Shown here one piece after another: positions 7,773 to 14,881 of a DNA stretch of 64,000 bases. The notes under the pieces were generated by a model. The model had not been told where the DNA came from and searched no databases. It saw nothing but the letters and a program-made list of their open reading frames with translations. Numbering within the stretch: position 1 is the first letter of the stretch; the number at the start of each line of letters is the position of its first letter. The DNA comes from AP-16 sp046727735 (GTDB taxonomy: Bacteria > Pseudomonadota > Alphaproteobacteria > Rhizobiales > Xanthobacteraceae), in assembly GCA_046727735.1 (NCBI GenBank), contig JBKPDF010000032.1, positions 8,688 to 72,687 of the forward strand, written 5' to 3'. Made by a program: the position numbers and the translations under genes.

Positions 7773-7925
7773 ATGCTCTCCGCCATTCTGATCGTCATGC
7801 TCACATTGCTCCTGATCGGCACGCTCCCACGGTGGGGCTGCCGCAGGCGCGGCCAAGGGCCGAGCGGAGCGATCGGCATCGTTCTCGTCGTCATCGTGAT
7901 TCCGGCGCTGCACCATCCGATGTGA
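7773..7925 (+). CDS. DUF3309 family small membrane protein
   Basis: 50 residues, easily missed by size cut-offs. Hydrophobic helix 1 (ILIVMLTLLLIGTLP), a turn with Trp and Arg/Gly (RWGCRRRGQGPSG), and helix 2 (AIGIVLVVIVIP) match the DUF3309 layout (GxLPxW ... GPSGGLG ...). Function unknown; many copies occur in rhizobia and are linked to stress. It reads from ATG to TGA, 27 bases downstream of a perfect general-stress promoter, and 128 bases before htrA, which has its own promoter. Confidence 0.8.
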   Translation: MLSAILIVMLTLLLIGTLPRWGCRRRGQGPSGAIGIVLVVIVIPALHHPM

Positions 7926-7961
7926 TGCGGGCCGCCGGTGTGAGGCGGCTCGGTGCGATGG

Positions 7962-7987
7962 GGAACCATTCGCCATCGGCTGACGTT
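7962..7987 (+). promoter_or_regulatory. EcfG-type promoter for htrA/degP
   Basis: GGAAC at 7962-7966, 17-base spacer, CGTT at 7984-7987, exact. The protease ATG is 66 bases downstream. Confidence 0.65.
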
Positions 7988-8053
7988 CAGCACCAGCATT
8001 GCACCGCCCCCGGATGCAAGGCGGCCGGATCGAATTGCGAGGCGGGAAACAGC

Positions 8054-9544
8054 ATGAACGGTGGCCTCGAATCCCATGCCGGCCGGGTCCGAACCCAGGT
8101 GGCCGGTCGGCTCGGTCGCGCATCGCCGATGGCTGTCGCCGTCCTGGCGATCGTGCTCTCCGGCAGCGTGGATTGCGCCCTCGCCGGCGAGGTCAATGCG
8201 CATGGAGCGCCGCACCCTGTCGGCTTTGCCGACATCGCCGCCAAGGTGAAGCCGGCGGTGATCGGCGTGCGCGTCAGGGTCGAGAACCCGCAATCCCAGC
8301 TGGCGGACCAGGACCTTCCGTTCCCGCCCGGCTCGCCGTTCTACAAATTCTTCGGTGCGCCGGATCAGAATCCGCAGCGGCCTCGGTTCGGAACCGCGCT
8401 CGGCTCCGGCTTCTTCATTTCGGGCGACGGTCACGCGGTCACCAACAACCACGTGGTCGAGAACGGCCGGAATTTCGAAGTGACGACCGATGACGGCAAG
8501 ACCTATCCGGCCAAGGTGATCGGCACCGATTCCAAGACCGATGTGGCGCTGATCAAGGTCGAGGGCCGCGATGATTTCCCCTACGTCCGGTTCTCCGGCA
8601 CCGAGCCGCGCGTCGGCGATTGGGTGCTCGCGGTCGGCAATCCGTTCGGACTCGGCGGCACGGTGACGGCCGGAATCGTCTCGGCGCGGGGACGCGACAT
8701 CGGCGCTGGTTCCTTCGACGACTTCATCCAGATCGATGCACCGGTCAACAAGGGCAATTCCGGCGGGCCGACCTTCGACGTGCGCGGCGAGGTGATCGGT
8801 GTCAATGCCGCGATCTTCTCGCCGTCGGGTGGCTTCATCGGCATCGCGTTCGCGATTCCTGCCGACACCGTGAAGCTGGTCGTGGAGCAGCTCAAGGAGC
8901 GGGGCACCGTCACCCGCGGTTGGCTCGGAGTGCAGATTCAGAACGTCACGCCGGACATTGCCGAAAGCCTCGGGCTCAAGAAGGCGGAAGGCGCGCTGGT
9001 CGCCGAGCCGCAGCCCGGGACGCCGGCGATGAAGGCCGGGATCAAGTCCGGCGACGTGATCACCTCCGTCAACGACCAGCCGGTGAAGGATTCGCGGGAT
9101 CTCGCCAGGAAGATTGCCGGGATGCCGCCCGGCACCGCCATCAAGCTCGGGACCTTGCGCAACGGCCAAAGCAAGGCGATGACGGTCACGCTCGGCGAGC
9201 TCCCCAACACGCCGGCCCGCGCCGAATCCAGGCAGCAGCCGAGCGACAAGCCCAATGCTCCGAGCGAGGAAACTGGGCTCGGCCTCTCGCTCGCACCGGC
9301 CCGCAAGGTTGCGGGTGCCGGCGGCCAGGGCGTCGTGGTGACCCAAGTGGATCCGAGCGGGCGGGCCGCCGACACCGGTCTCGAGGCGGGCGACGTCATT
9401 CTGGAGGTCGGCGGCAAGGCGGTGAGCACGCCAGCCGACGTCCGCAACGCCGTCAACGAAGCGCGCGGGCGCGCGCAGCACACCGTGTTGCTGCGGGTCA
9501 AGACCGGGCAGAACATCCGGTTCGTGGCCGTTCCGGTCGGCTGA
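8054..9544 (+). CDS. degP: DegP/HtrA-type periplasmic serine endoprotease
   Basis: 496-residue Do-family protease/chaperone for misfolded periplasmic proteins. A long N-terminal region carries a signal sequence (AVAVLAIVLSGSVDCALAG, about residues 24-45). The trypsin-like domain has the triad His (NNHVVEN, about 133), Asp (KTDVALIK, about 163) and Ser (GNSGGP, about 236). Two PDZ domains follow (about 275-370 and 400-490), with WLGVQIQNV and GVVVTQVDPSG starting their carboxylate-binding regions. The chosen ATG follows GGCGGGAA; the frame is open further up, and the promoter at 7962-7987 excludes starts before about 7995. Stress control fits its role. Confidence 0.93.
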   Translation: MNGGLESHAGRVRTQVAGRLGRASPMAVAVLAIVLSGSVDCALAGEVNAHGAPHPVGFADIAAKVKPAVIGVRVRVENPQSQLADQDLPFPPGSPFYKFFGAPDQNPQRPRFGTALGSGFFISGDGHAVTNNHVVENGRNFEVTTDDGKTYPAKVIGTDSKTDVALIKVEGRDDFPYVRFSGTEPRVGDWVLAVGNPFGLGGTVTAGIVSARGRDIGAGSFDDFIQIDAPVNKGNSGGPTFDVRGEVIGVNAAIFSPSGGFIGIAFAIPADTVKLVVEQLKERGTVTRGWLGVQIQNVTPDIAESLGLKKAEGALVAEPQPGTPAMKAGIKSGDVITSVNDQPVKDSRDLARKIAGMPPGTAIKLGTLRNGQSKAMTVTLGELPNTPARAESRQQPSDKPNAPSEETGLGLSLAPARKVAGAGGQGVVVTQVDPSGRAADTGLEAGDVILEVGGKAVSTPADVRNAVNEARGRAQHTVLLRVKTGQNIRFVAVPVG

Positions 9545-9556
9545 TGGGCATCTCCG

Positions 9557-9911
9557 CTACGGGCGGCTTGTCTGGCCTTTGAGCAGATCGCGAATTTCCG
9601 TCAGCAGCACCTCCTGACGCGACGGGGGCGGTGCTGCCGCGGGCTCCGCCGCTTCGCGCCGCTTCAATCGGTTCATCAGCCGCGCGACCCAGAACATTAC
9701 CCAGGCGACGATCAGGAAGTTGATCATGATCGTGATGAAATTGCCCCAGGCCAGGACCGCGCCCTGTTTCTTGGCTTCGACGAGGCTGTTCGCCGTCACG
9801 CGGCCCGAAAGGGCGGTGAAATAATTGGAGAAATCGAGGCCGCCGCTGACCGCGCCGATGATCGGCGTGCATGTTGCCCCGCAGGGCGAATTCTCGAAAT
9901 TCCTTGAGCAT
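9557..9911 (-). pseudogene. mscL: Broken mscL (large-conductance mechanosensitive channel)
   Basis: The start is intact: ATG then MLKEFREFALRGN, the canonical MscL N-terminus. Right after GN, where VVDLAVGVIIG-type TM1 should follow, the sequence jumps to the region after TM1 and the frame shifts. The other frame then reads PIIGAVSGGLDFSNYFTALSG, the periplasmic loop, TM2 (ITIMINFLIVAWVMFWVA) and the C-terminal helix ending LLTEIRDLLKGQ. About 26 codons (all of TM1) are missing, with a net frameshift. A GTG at 9799 could start a TM2-only fragment, but no channel can form. It converges closely on htrA. A sequencing or assembly error is possible but would need to remove about 75 bases. Confidence 0.85.
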
Positions 9912-9957
9912 CGGCTCCTCCGCTTCGCCTGGTTTCCCCTCGAACCGAGTCAGCCCG

Positions 9958-10419
9958 TCATGACCGCCGTCGAGGTCCGCACAAATGGGTCTCGATCTCG
10001 GACACCGGCAGCCGCACGTAGTCCTTTTCGAGCTCCACGCGGATTGCTTGGCGCACCCGCGGCGAAGAGGCCCGGCGAATGATGCCCAGGGCGCGCGGAG
10101 GCGCCACCATGATCACGTGTTGGATCTCGCCGGCATTGATGGCAGTATCGAGCCTGTTCATCAGAGTTTTGAGGAAATTGCGCTCCGATTGATCGTGCCA
10201 GTCGGTTTGCTCGACCGCGCTGCGCGTGCCGCCGACCGACGCGAACGCGCGGCCCGGAACGTCGCTGCCCTGCTCGTGCGTTGCCGGATGCTTCTGTTCG
10301 TAGCTCTCTCGGGTGCGCAGATTCGGGAACTCGGCATCCCCGGCATTCTCCAGGACGAGCGCCTTGCCGCCGTCGCATACCACGACCCATTCACCGTTTG
10401 CGATCTTCAAGTTGGGCAT
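9958..10419 (-). CDS. Host attachment family protein
   Basis: 153-residue soluble protein resembling the host-attachment (AtsE-like, baeRF-fold) family. Visible features are the start NLKIANGEWVVVCDGGKALVLENAG, a variable acidic/basic linker (FPNLRTRESYEQ...), and the C-terminal half: FLKTLMNRLDTAINAGEIQHVIMVAPPRALGIIRR and ELEKDYVRLPVSEIETHL. These match the family's pattern, including the final LPVxEIExHL. Relatives are linked to plant attachment or to release-factor-like folds; the actual role is uncertain. The start has a strong AGGAGG. It stands divergent to the sigma-factor gene. Confidence 0.8.
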   Translation of the reverse strand: MPNLKIANGEWVVVCDGGKALVLENAGDAEFPNLRTRESYEQKHPATHEQGSDVPGRAFASVGGTRSAVEQTDWHDQSERNFLKTLMNRLDTAINAGEIQHVIMVAPPRALGIIRRASSPRVRQAIRVELEKDYVRLPVSEIETHLCGPRRRS

Positions 10420-10851
10420 TGAAGCCTCCTGCTGCGCGCAATGCTCGCCGGAAACGCGGGGTGAATGATCGAGGTTGCTGCCGTGCGGGGACGGCCCGAA
10501 GTTCGGCGGAACTTGCGCTGGTTTCTGGCGTTTGCCGAGGAGCGTGGTCCGATCGAGATGCGCGTGGGGGCGGCCGCAGACTCGAAATGCTTCGCAACGG
10601 CGGGGCGGGCCTCCTCGGGTGCGGCAAGCGACCGCACCGAACACGCTGAACGGCTGACCTCGAAACGCGGTGATCGTCCCGCCACGCGATGCAATTCGAC
10701 CACCCACGTCCCGGAATCGGCGATGAGTGACGGCCAGAAGTATGGCGCGGCGTTCCGCGAGTTGCGTTCCGGCGCCGGCGACGGGCCTGTAGGGCGTCCC
10801 GTCCGCGATCCGCCCGTCCAAGCCGGCCGCATGGCACAGCCGCGGCACGCA
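10420..10851. other. Divergent spacer, no gene seen
   Basis: About 430 bases between the host-attachment gene and the sigma-factor gene. The sigma-factor frame stays open back to 10465, but the extra residues are low-complexity and unlike the family. No exact GGAAC-N16/17-CGTT site lies upstream of the sigma gene itself. Confidence 0.35.
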
Positions 10852-11409
10852 ATGCCGCGAAACGACCATCTCGACGATACGATGCGGGAGGCGATGCTCG
10901 GCGCAGTTCCGCGCCTGCGCGCGTTCGCGATTTCGCTCTGCGGAAATGTCGACAAGGCCGATGATCTCGTGCAGGAGACGCTGCTGCGTGGCCTTTCCCA
11001 TATCGATCAATTCGAGCCCGGCACCAACATGCCGGCTTGGCTGTTCACGATCCTGCGCAACTTGTTCCGATCCGATTACCGCAAGCGACGCCGCGAGGTC
11101 GAGGACGACGACGGTTCCTACGCGGAGACGCTGAAGTCGCAGCCCGAGCAGTCCGGCCGGCTCGAATTCGAAGAGATTCCGGGCGCACTCGCCAAGCTGC
11201 CGCACGATCAGCGCGAAGCCTTGGTCCTGGTGGGAGCATCGGGCCTGTCCTATGAGGAAGCAGCGCGGATTTGCGGGTGTCCGATCGGCACCATCAAGAG
11301 CCGCGTCAATCGCGCGCGAGGCAGACTTGCCGAGCTGTTGTCGATCGAGAGCGTCGATGACCTCGGGCCGGATCAGACCACCCGCGCCGTGTTGGTGAGC
11401 GAAGTTTAA
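10852..11409 (+). CDS. EcfG-like ECF RNA polymerase sigma factor
   Basis: 185 residues. Region 2: LRAFAISLCGNVDKADDLVQETLLRGLSHIDQF, then GTNMPAWLFTILRNLFRSDYRKR. An acidic linker follows (VEDDDGSYAETL). Region 4: ALAKLPHDQREALVLVGASGLSYEEAARICGC with the helix-turn-helix PIGTIKSRVNRARGRL. The LVGASG, EEAA.ICGC and GTIKSRVNRAR strings are characteristic of the EcfG/RpoE2 general-stress group. It would direct RNA polymerase to GGAAC-N16/17-CGTT promoters, of which ten exact copies occur in this window. Anti-sigma NepR and PhyR genes, usually adjacent, are absent here, so this may be a paralog. In-frame ATGs lie upstream at 10831 and 10723; the family's usual length favours 10852. Confidence 0.82.
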   Translation: MPRNDHLDDTMREAMLGAVPRLRAFAISLCGNVDKADDLVQETLLRGLSHIDQFEPGTNMPAWLFTILRNLFRSDYRKRRREVEDDDGSYAETLKSQPEQSGRLEFEEIPGALAKLPHDQREALVLVGASGLSYEEAARICGCPIGTIKSRVNRARGRLAELLSIESVDDLGPDQTTRAVLVSEV

Positions 11410-11459
11410 GGATCGAGTCGGCATCCGGCGCCGCTGAAAGACTCCAGGCGATTCATGCC

Positions 11460-11891
11460 ATGAACCAATCCAAGGAAACGACGGAGCCGGCCGCCGATTT
11501 GGCGATTGCGACCGACAAAGTGTGCTTCGTCGCTGTCAAAGCCCGCGAGTTCGACGTCAAGGATCTGGTGACGGAGCCGAATCCGGGCTCCAATCCTACC
11601 GACGACCGCATGATTGCCATTCTGGAGGATCACAAGGATGACCCAGTCGTGCGCGAGCTTACGGCCTTCATCGGCGCATTGAACGCGGACGAGCAGATCG
11701 ATCTCGTCGCGCTCGCGTGGCTCGGCCGCGGCGATGGCGGCCTCGATGACTGGGCCGAGCTGCGCGCACAGGCGGCAGGCGAGCATAGTCGCCGGGCCGT
11801 GCATTACCTGCTCGGTCTGCCGCTGCTGGCAGACTACCTCGAAGAGGGCCTGTCGCTGTTCGGCAGGTCCTGCGAGTCCTACGAGATCTGA
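11460..11891 (+). CDS. DUF3775 family protein
   Basis: 143 residues, acidic, soluble. It contains VCFVAVKAREFDVKD near the start, then DDRMIAILEDHKDDPVVRELTAFI, LNADEQIDLVALAWLGRGD and a C-terminal HYLLGLPLLADYLEEGLSLFG. This is the typical DUF3775 pattern; function unknown. It begins 51 bases after the sigma-factor stop on the same strand, so co-transcription is possible. Confidence 0.75.
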   Translation: MNQSKETTEPAADLAIATDKVCFVAVKAREFDVKDLVTEPNPGSNPTDDRMIAILEDHKDDPVVRELTAFIGALNADEQIDLVALAWLGRGDGGLDDWAELRAQAAGEHSRRAVHYLLGLPLLADYLEEGLSLFGRSCESYEI

Positions 11892-12025
11892 CGAGACCGC
11901 AGCGAACTTCCCGCCCTGCGCACCCGCCCGATTTGCCGGCACATCTGCTAGCCCCGCGCCGAGCGCGTCTTGACCGCTGCCCCACGCTCGCTGTGAGATG
12001 TCGAGCAGGATCACGAGGCGCCGGC

Positions 12026-12685
12026 TTGTTCTCCCTGACGCCCTCCCACCTGCTCTCGGCTTACGGCTATTGGGCGATCGCCGCGATCGTCGGCATTGAA
12101 GGTGTCGGCATTCCGATTCCGGGTGAGGCGACCCTCATCCTCGCGGCCGCCTATGCAGGGTCGACTCATCAGCTGGATATCCGCTTGGTGGTTGTGGCCG
12201 CGGCGGCCGGATCGCTGATCGGGAGCATCGTCGGATTCTGGATCGGCCGCGAGGTGGGTTACCCACTGCTGGTCCGTTACGGCCACTACGTCGGGCTGAC
12301 CGAGAGCAAGATCAAGATCGGGCAATATTTGTTTCGGCTTCACGGGGGAAAGATCGTATTCTTCGGCCGCTTCCTGCCGTTGCTGCGGATGCTGGCGGCC
12401 TTGCTCGCAGGCGCCAATTGCATGTCGTGGTCGTGGTTTCTGCTGTTCAATACCACCGGCAGCCTGTTGTGGGCGGGCACTTACGGAATCGGCGCCTACT
12501 ATTTGGGCCAAGGAGCGAGCCGGCTGCAGGGGCCGCTCGAGCTCGCACTGGGTGCGGCGGTGCTCCTTCTCATCTTGGCCGTGACGGTGCTGCTGCGCCG
12601 TCGCGAGGCACAGCTCGCGGAGGCGGCGGAGCGCGCGCTTCCCGGACCGCTGCAGGATCCGCGCCGCCGGTGGCGCAAGCGCTGA
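12026..12685 (+). CDS. DedA family membrane protein
   Basis: 219-residue inner-membrane protein of the DedA/SNARE-associated family (undecaprenyl-phosphate or phospholipid flipping in characterised members). The N-terminal helix contains GIEGVGIPIPGEATLILAAA, the hallmark E...PIPGE motif; then GSIVGFWIGREVGYPLL, and the amphipathic motif FFGRFLPLLRMLAALLAGANCM (F/GRF.P..R...); two more helices follow. The tail is Arg/Ala-rich. No ATG is near; TTG at 12026 is taken as start because GAGG precedes it by a suitable distance and the protein then begins like the family. A GTG upstream is an alternative. Confidence 0.82.
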   Translation: MFSLTPSHLLSAYGYWAIAAIVGIEGVGIPIPGEATLILAAAYAGSTHQLDIRLVVVAAAAGSLIGSIVGFWIGREVGYPLLVRYGHYVGLTESKIKIGQYLFRLHGGKIVFFGRFLPLLRMLAALLAGANCMSWSWFLLFNTTGSLLWAGTYGIGAYYLGQGASRLQGPLELALGAAVLLLILAVTVLLRRREAQLAEAAERALPGPLQDPRRRWRKR

Positions 12686-12907
12686 GCAAGCGGCGACCTC
12701 AATCTGTTTCCGGTGCACGATCCCGTTGCCTCGACCGTCATGCAGGCCGGAATAAGCAACGTCGACACCGTCCTGATCGCCGGACGCGTCCGCAAGCGCG
12801 GCGGAAAATTGCTGGCGACCGATCTCGAGCGCAGAAAATCCGAACTGCGCAGTTCGGGCGAGTGGATTCTGCGGGAGTTCGGCATCGAGCCGCAGCGCGC
12901 CGTCTGA
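12686..12907 (+). pseudogene. C-terminal remnant of an amidohydrolase (ATZ/TRZ type)
   Basis: Directly after the dedA stop, one frame reads DLNLFPVHDPVASTV, QAGISNVDTVLIAGRVRKRGGKL and a closing helix SELRSSGEWILREFG. This matches the last 70 or so residues of metal-dependent amidohydrolases (cytosine deaminase/chlorohydrolase group), where NPVA..VV..A....V.TV.VAGR.V...G is conserved. The catalytic barrel is wholly missing. A GTG at 12713 could start a 64-residue frame, but it would have no active site. It looks like the end of a gene removed by a deletion whose border lies next to dedA. Confidence 0.7.
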
Positions 12908-13016
12908 ACACGCCCATGCCATGCGGAGGCCACGATTTGGCTTCAGGGCGTATGCGTCGGCGGCGGGCTACGACGCCGAAGTCGTAAGCCGTTGCGGCGG
13001 CTGAGTGGGGTAGGGG

Positions 13017-13637
13017 ATGAGGCGCGTTCCTCGCGGCATCGCGGTGTGTCTCTGTGCCGGATGGCTCGTGGCGGCCGTCGGCGGCGCGCAGGCGCAGCGC
13101 GCGATAAGCGTGCAGCCCGACGAGTTGCCCGTGCAGGAACAGCCGGGGGTCGTGCCCGACCCGGAAGAGGAGGAGCTGCCGGCCGCCTACCAGCGGCAGC
13201 TCGTGTTCTTCCGCTCGGCCGAGCCGCCCGGAACCCTTGTGGTCCACACATCCGAGCGCTTCCTGTATTTGGTCCAGGGCAACAACCGGGCGCTCCGCTA
13301 CGGCATCGGGGTGGGTCGCGACGGCTTCCAATGGTCGGGCCTGCTGCGCATTTCGCGGAAATCGGAATGGCCGGATTGGATTCCGCCGCCGGAAATGATC
13401 GAGCGCCAGCCGTATCTGCCGCGATTCATGGCCGGCGGCCCGGGCAACCCGCTCGGGGCGCGCGCGCTCTATCTCGGCAACACGGTCTACCGCATTCACG
13501 GCACCAATCAGCCGCAGACGATCGGGCATGCGGTGTCGTCGGGCTGCTTCCGGCTGGTGAACGGGGACGTCATCGATCTCTACGATCGTGTGCCGATCGG
13601 GACCAAGGTCGTCGTGCGGCAAAGTCCGGAATTGTAG
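13017..13637 (+). CDS. L,D-transpeptidase (YkuD domain), exported
   Basis: 206 residues. A signal peptide (residues 1-26, ending GAQAQ) is followed by an acidic linker (PDPEEEELPAAYQRQ) and the ErfK/YbiS/YcfS/YnhG domain: TLVVHTSERFLYLVQGNNRALRYGIGVGRDGFQWSG, then the active-site segment IHGTNQPQTIGHAVSSGCFRL with catalytic Cys and upstream His, ending VPIGTKVVV. It cross-links peptidoglycan stems (3-3) or attaches proteins in the periplasm. The ATG follows GGGGTAGGGG. The next gene starts 10 bases after the stop. Confidence 0.9.
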   Translation: MRRVPRGIAVCLCAGWLVAAVGGAQAQRAISVQPDELPVQEQPGVVPDPEEEELPAAYQRQLVFFRSAEPPGTLVVHTSERFLYLVQGNNRALRYGIGVGRDGFQWSGLLRISRKSEWPDWIPPPEMIERQPYLPRFMAGGPGNPLGARALYLGNTVYRIHGTNQPQTIGHAVSSGCFRLVNGDVIDLYDRVPIGTKVVVRQSPEL

Positions 13638-13647
13638 GGGAAGGGCC

Positions 13648-14754
13648 ATGCCCGGAGATTTCCGCCTGAGCCTCGCATCCACCCCCCCGATGCCGCCCCG
13701 CATTTGCCGCGCGCGAAATCCGTCCGGGATTCTCGTTCGCGCATTTCGGGGTTTGCTTGCTGCGGCCTTGGTTTTCGCGTTGGCGCTGCCCGGGCCTGCG
13801 GCCGCGCAGACGCTCGCCAAGGTACGCGATCGGGGCGAGCTCGTATGCGGGGTCAGCCACGGCCTCGCCGGCTTCTCGAGCCGCGACGGCAACGGCAATT
13901 GGACCGGCTTCGACGTCGACCTGTGCCGCGCGATCGCTGCGGCGATTTTCGCCGATGCCGGCAAGGTGCGATTCGTTCCGCTCGATGCAGCGGCGCGGTT
14001 CCCGGCGCTGCGGGCGGGCGAGATCGACTTGTTGTCGCGCAACTCGACCTGGACCATGTCGCGGGAGACCGCGTTCGGGCTGATGTTCGCGGCGATCACC
14101 TATTACGACGGGCAAGGATTCCTGGTCCGCAAAGTGCTCAACGCCGAATCCGCGCTCGATCTCGACGGCAAGGCGTTTTGCCTGCAGACCGGAACGACCG
14201 GCGAGCTCAACGTCGCCGATTATTTCCGCGCCAACAACCTGACGTACCGGCCGGTCGCGCTCGCGAGCCTGGACGAGATCATCAAGGCCTACGACAGCGA
14301 ACATTGCGACGTGTTCGCGACCGACGTCTCGCAGCTCCATGCCGAGCGGCTGAAGCTCACGAAACCCGACGAGCACGTCATCCTCCCCGACGTCATCTCG
14401 AAAGAGCCGCTCGGTCCGGTGGTTCGGCAAGGGGACGATCAATGGTTCAATGTCGTGAAATGGACGCATTTCGCCATGGTCAACGCCGAGGAGCTCGGGG
14501 TGAGCACGAAGACCATCGACCGAGCGATGCGCTCGGAGAAGCCGGAGGTGAAGCGCCTTGTCGGCACTGCGGGTACTTTCGGCGAAGAGGCCGGTCTCAG
14601 CAACGATTGGGCAGCCCGGGTGATCCGGCTGGTCGGCAATTACGGCGAAGTCTTCGAGCGCAACATCGGCGCGAAATCGCCGCTCGGGATACCGCGCGGC
14701 CTCAACCAGCTCTGGACCATGGGCGGCATTCAATATGCGCCTCCGATCCGGTAG
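13648..14754 (+). CDS. Amino-acid ABC transporter substrate-binding protein (AapJ-like)
   Basis: 368-residue periplasmic binding protein of the general L-amino-acid type (SBP_bac_3). After a long N-region, a signal peptide (AAALVFALALPGPAAAQ) ends near residue 51. The mature part has TLAKVRDRGELVCGVSHGLAGFSSRD, WTGFDVDLCRAIAAAIF, DLLSRNSTWTMSRE, DGQGFLVRK, and a C-terminal GLNQLWTMGGIQYAPPIR, closely resembling AapJ/BztA. No permease or ATPase gene is nearby, so it is an orphan or works with a distant system. It begins 10 bases after the L,D-transpeptidase gene, with GGGGAAGGG as ribosome-binding site. Confidence 0.9.
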   Translation: MPGDFRLSLASTPPMPPRICRARNPSGILVRAFRGLLAAALVFALALPGPAAAQTLAKVRDRGELVCGVSHGLAGFSSRDGNGNWTGFDVDLCRAIAAAIFADAGKVRFVPLDAAARFPALRAGEIDLLSRNSTWTMSRETAFGLMFAAITYYDGQGFLVRKVLNAESALDLDGKAFCLQTGTTGELNVADYFRANNLTYRPVALASLDEIIKAYDSEHCDVFATDVSQLHAERLKLTKPDEHVILPDVISKEPLGPVVRQGDDQWFNVVKWTHFAMVNAEELGVSTKTIDRAMRSEKPEVKRLVGTAGTFGEEAGLSNDWAARVIRLVGNYGEVFERNIGAKSPLGIPRGLNQLWTMGGIQYAPPIR

Positions 14755-14793
14755 GCTCGAGCACGCCGTCGCGGCGGAGTTCTGCTAATATAC

Positions 14794-14819
14794 GGAACCG
14801 CTCGCCCAAACCCGTCGTT
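14794..14819 (+). promoter_or_regulatory. EcfG-type promoter for the PBP gene
   Basis: GGAAC at 14794-14798, 17-base spacer, CGTT at 14816-14819, exact. The PBP start (ATG 14882, or TTG 14852) follows within 65 bases. Confidence 0.65.
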
Positions 14820-14881
14820 TATAAGGATTAATTCACCAGCGCGGGCGCACCTTGGATACGCCCGTTGCCTTCCGGCTCCCG

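Noticed and set aside
7139..9481. 780-codon minus-strand frame opposite the sugar dehydrogenase and htrA
   Set aside because: It runs through two well-supported plus-strand genes and shows no recognisable domain.
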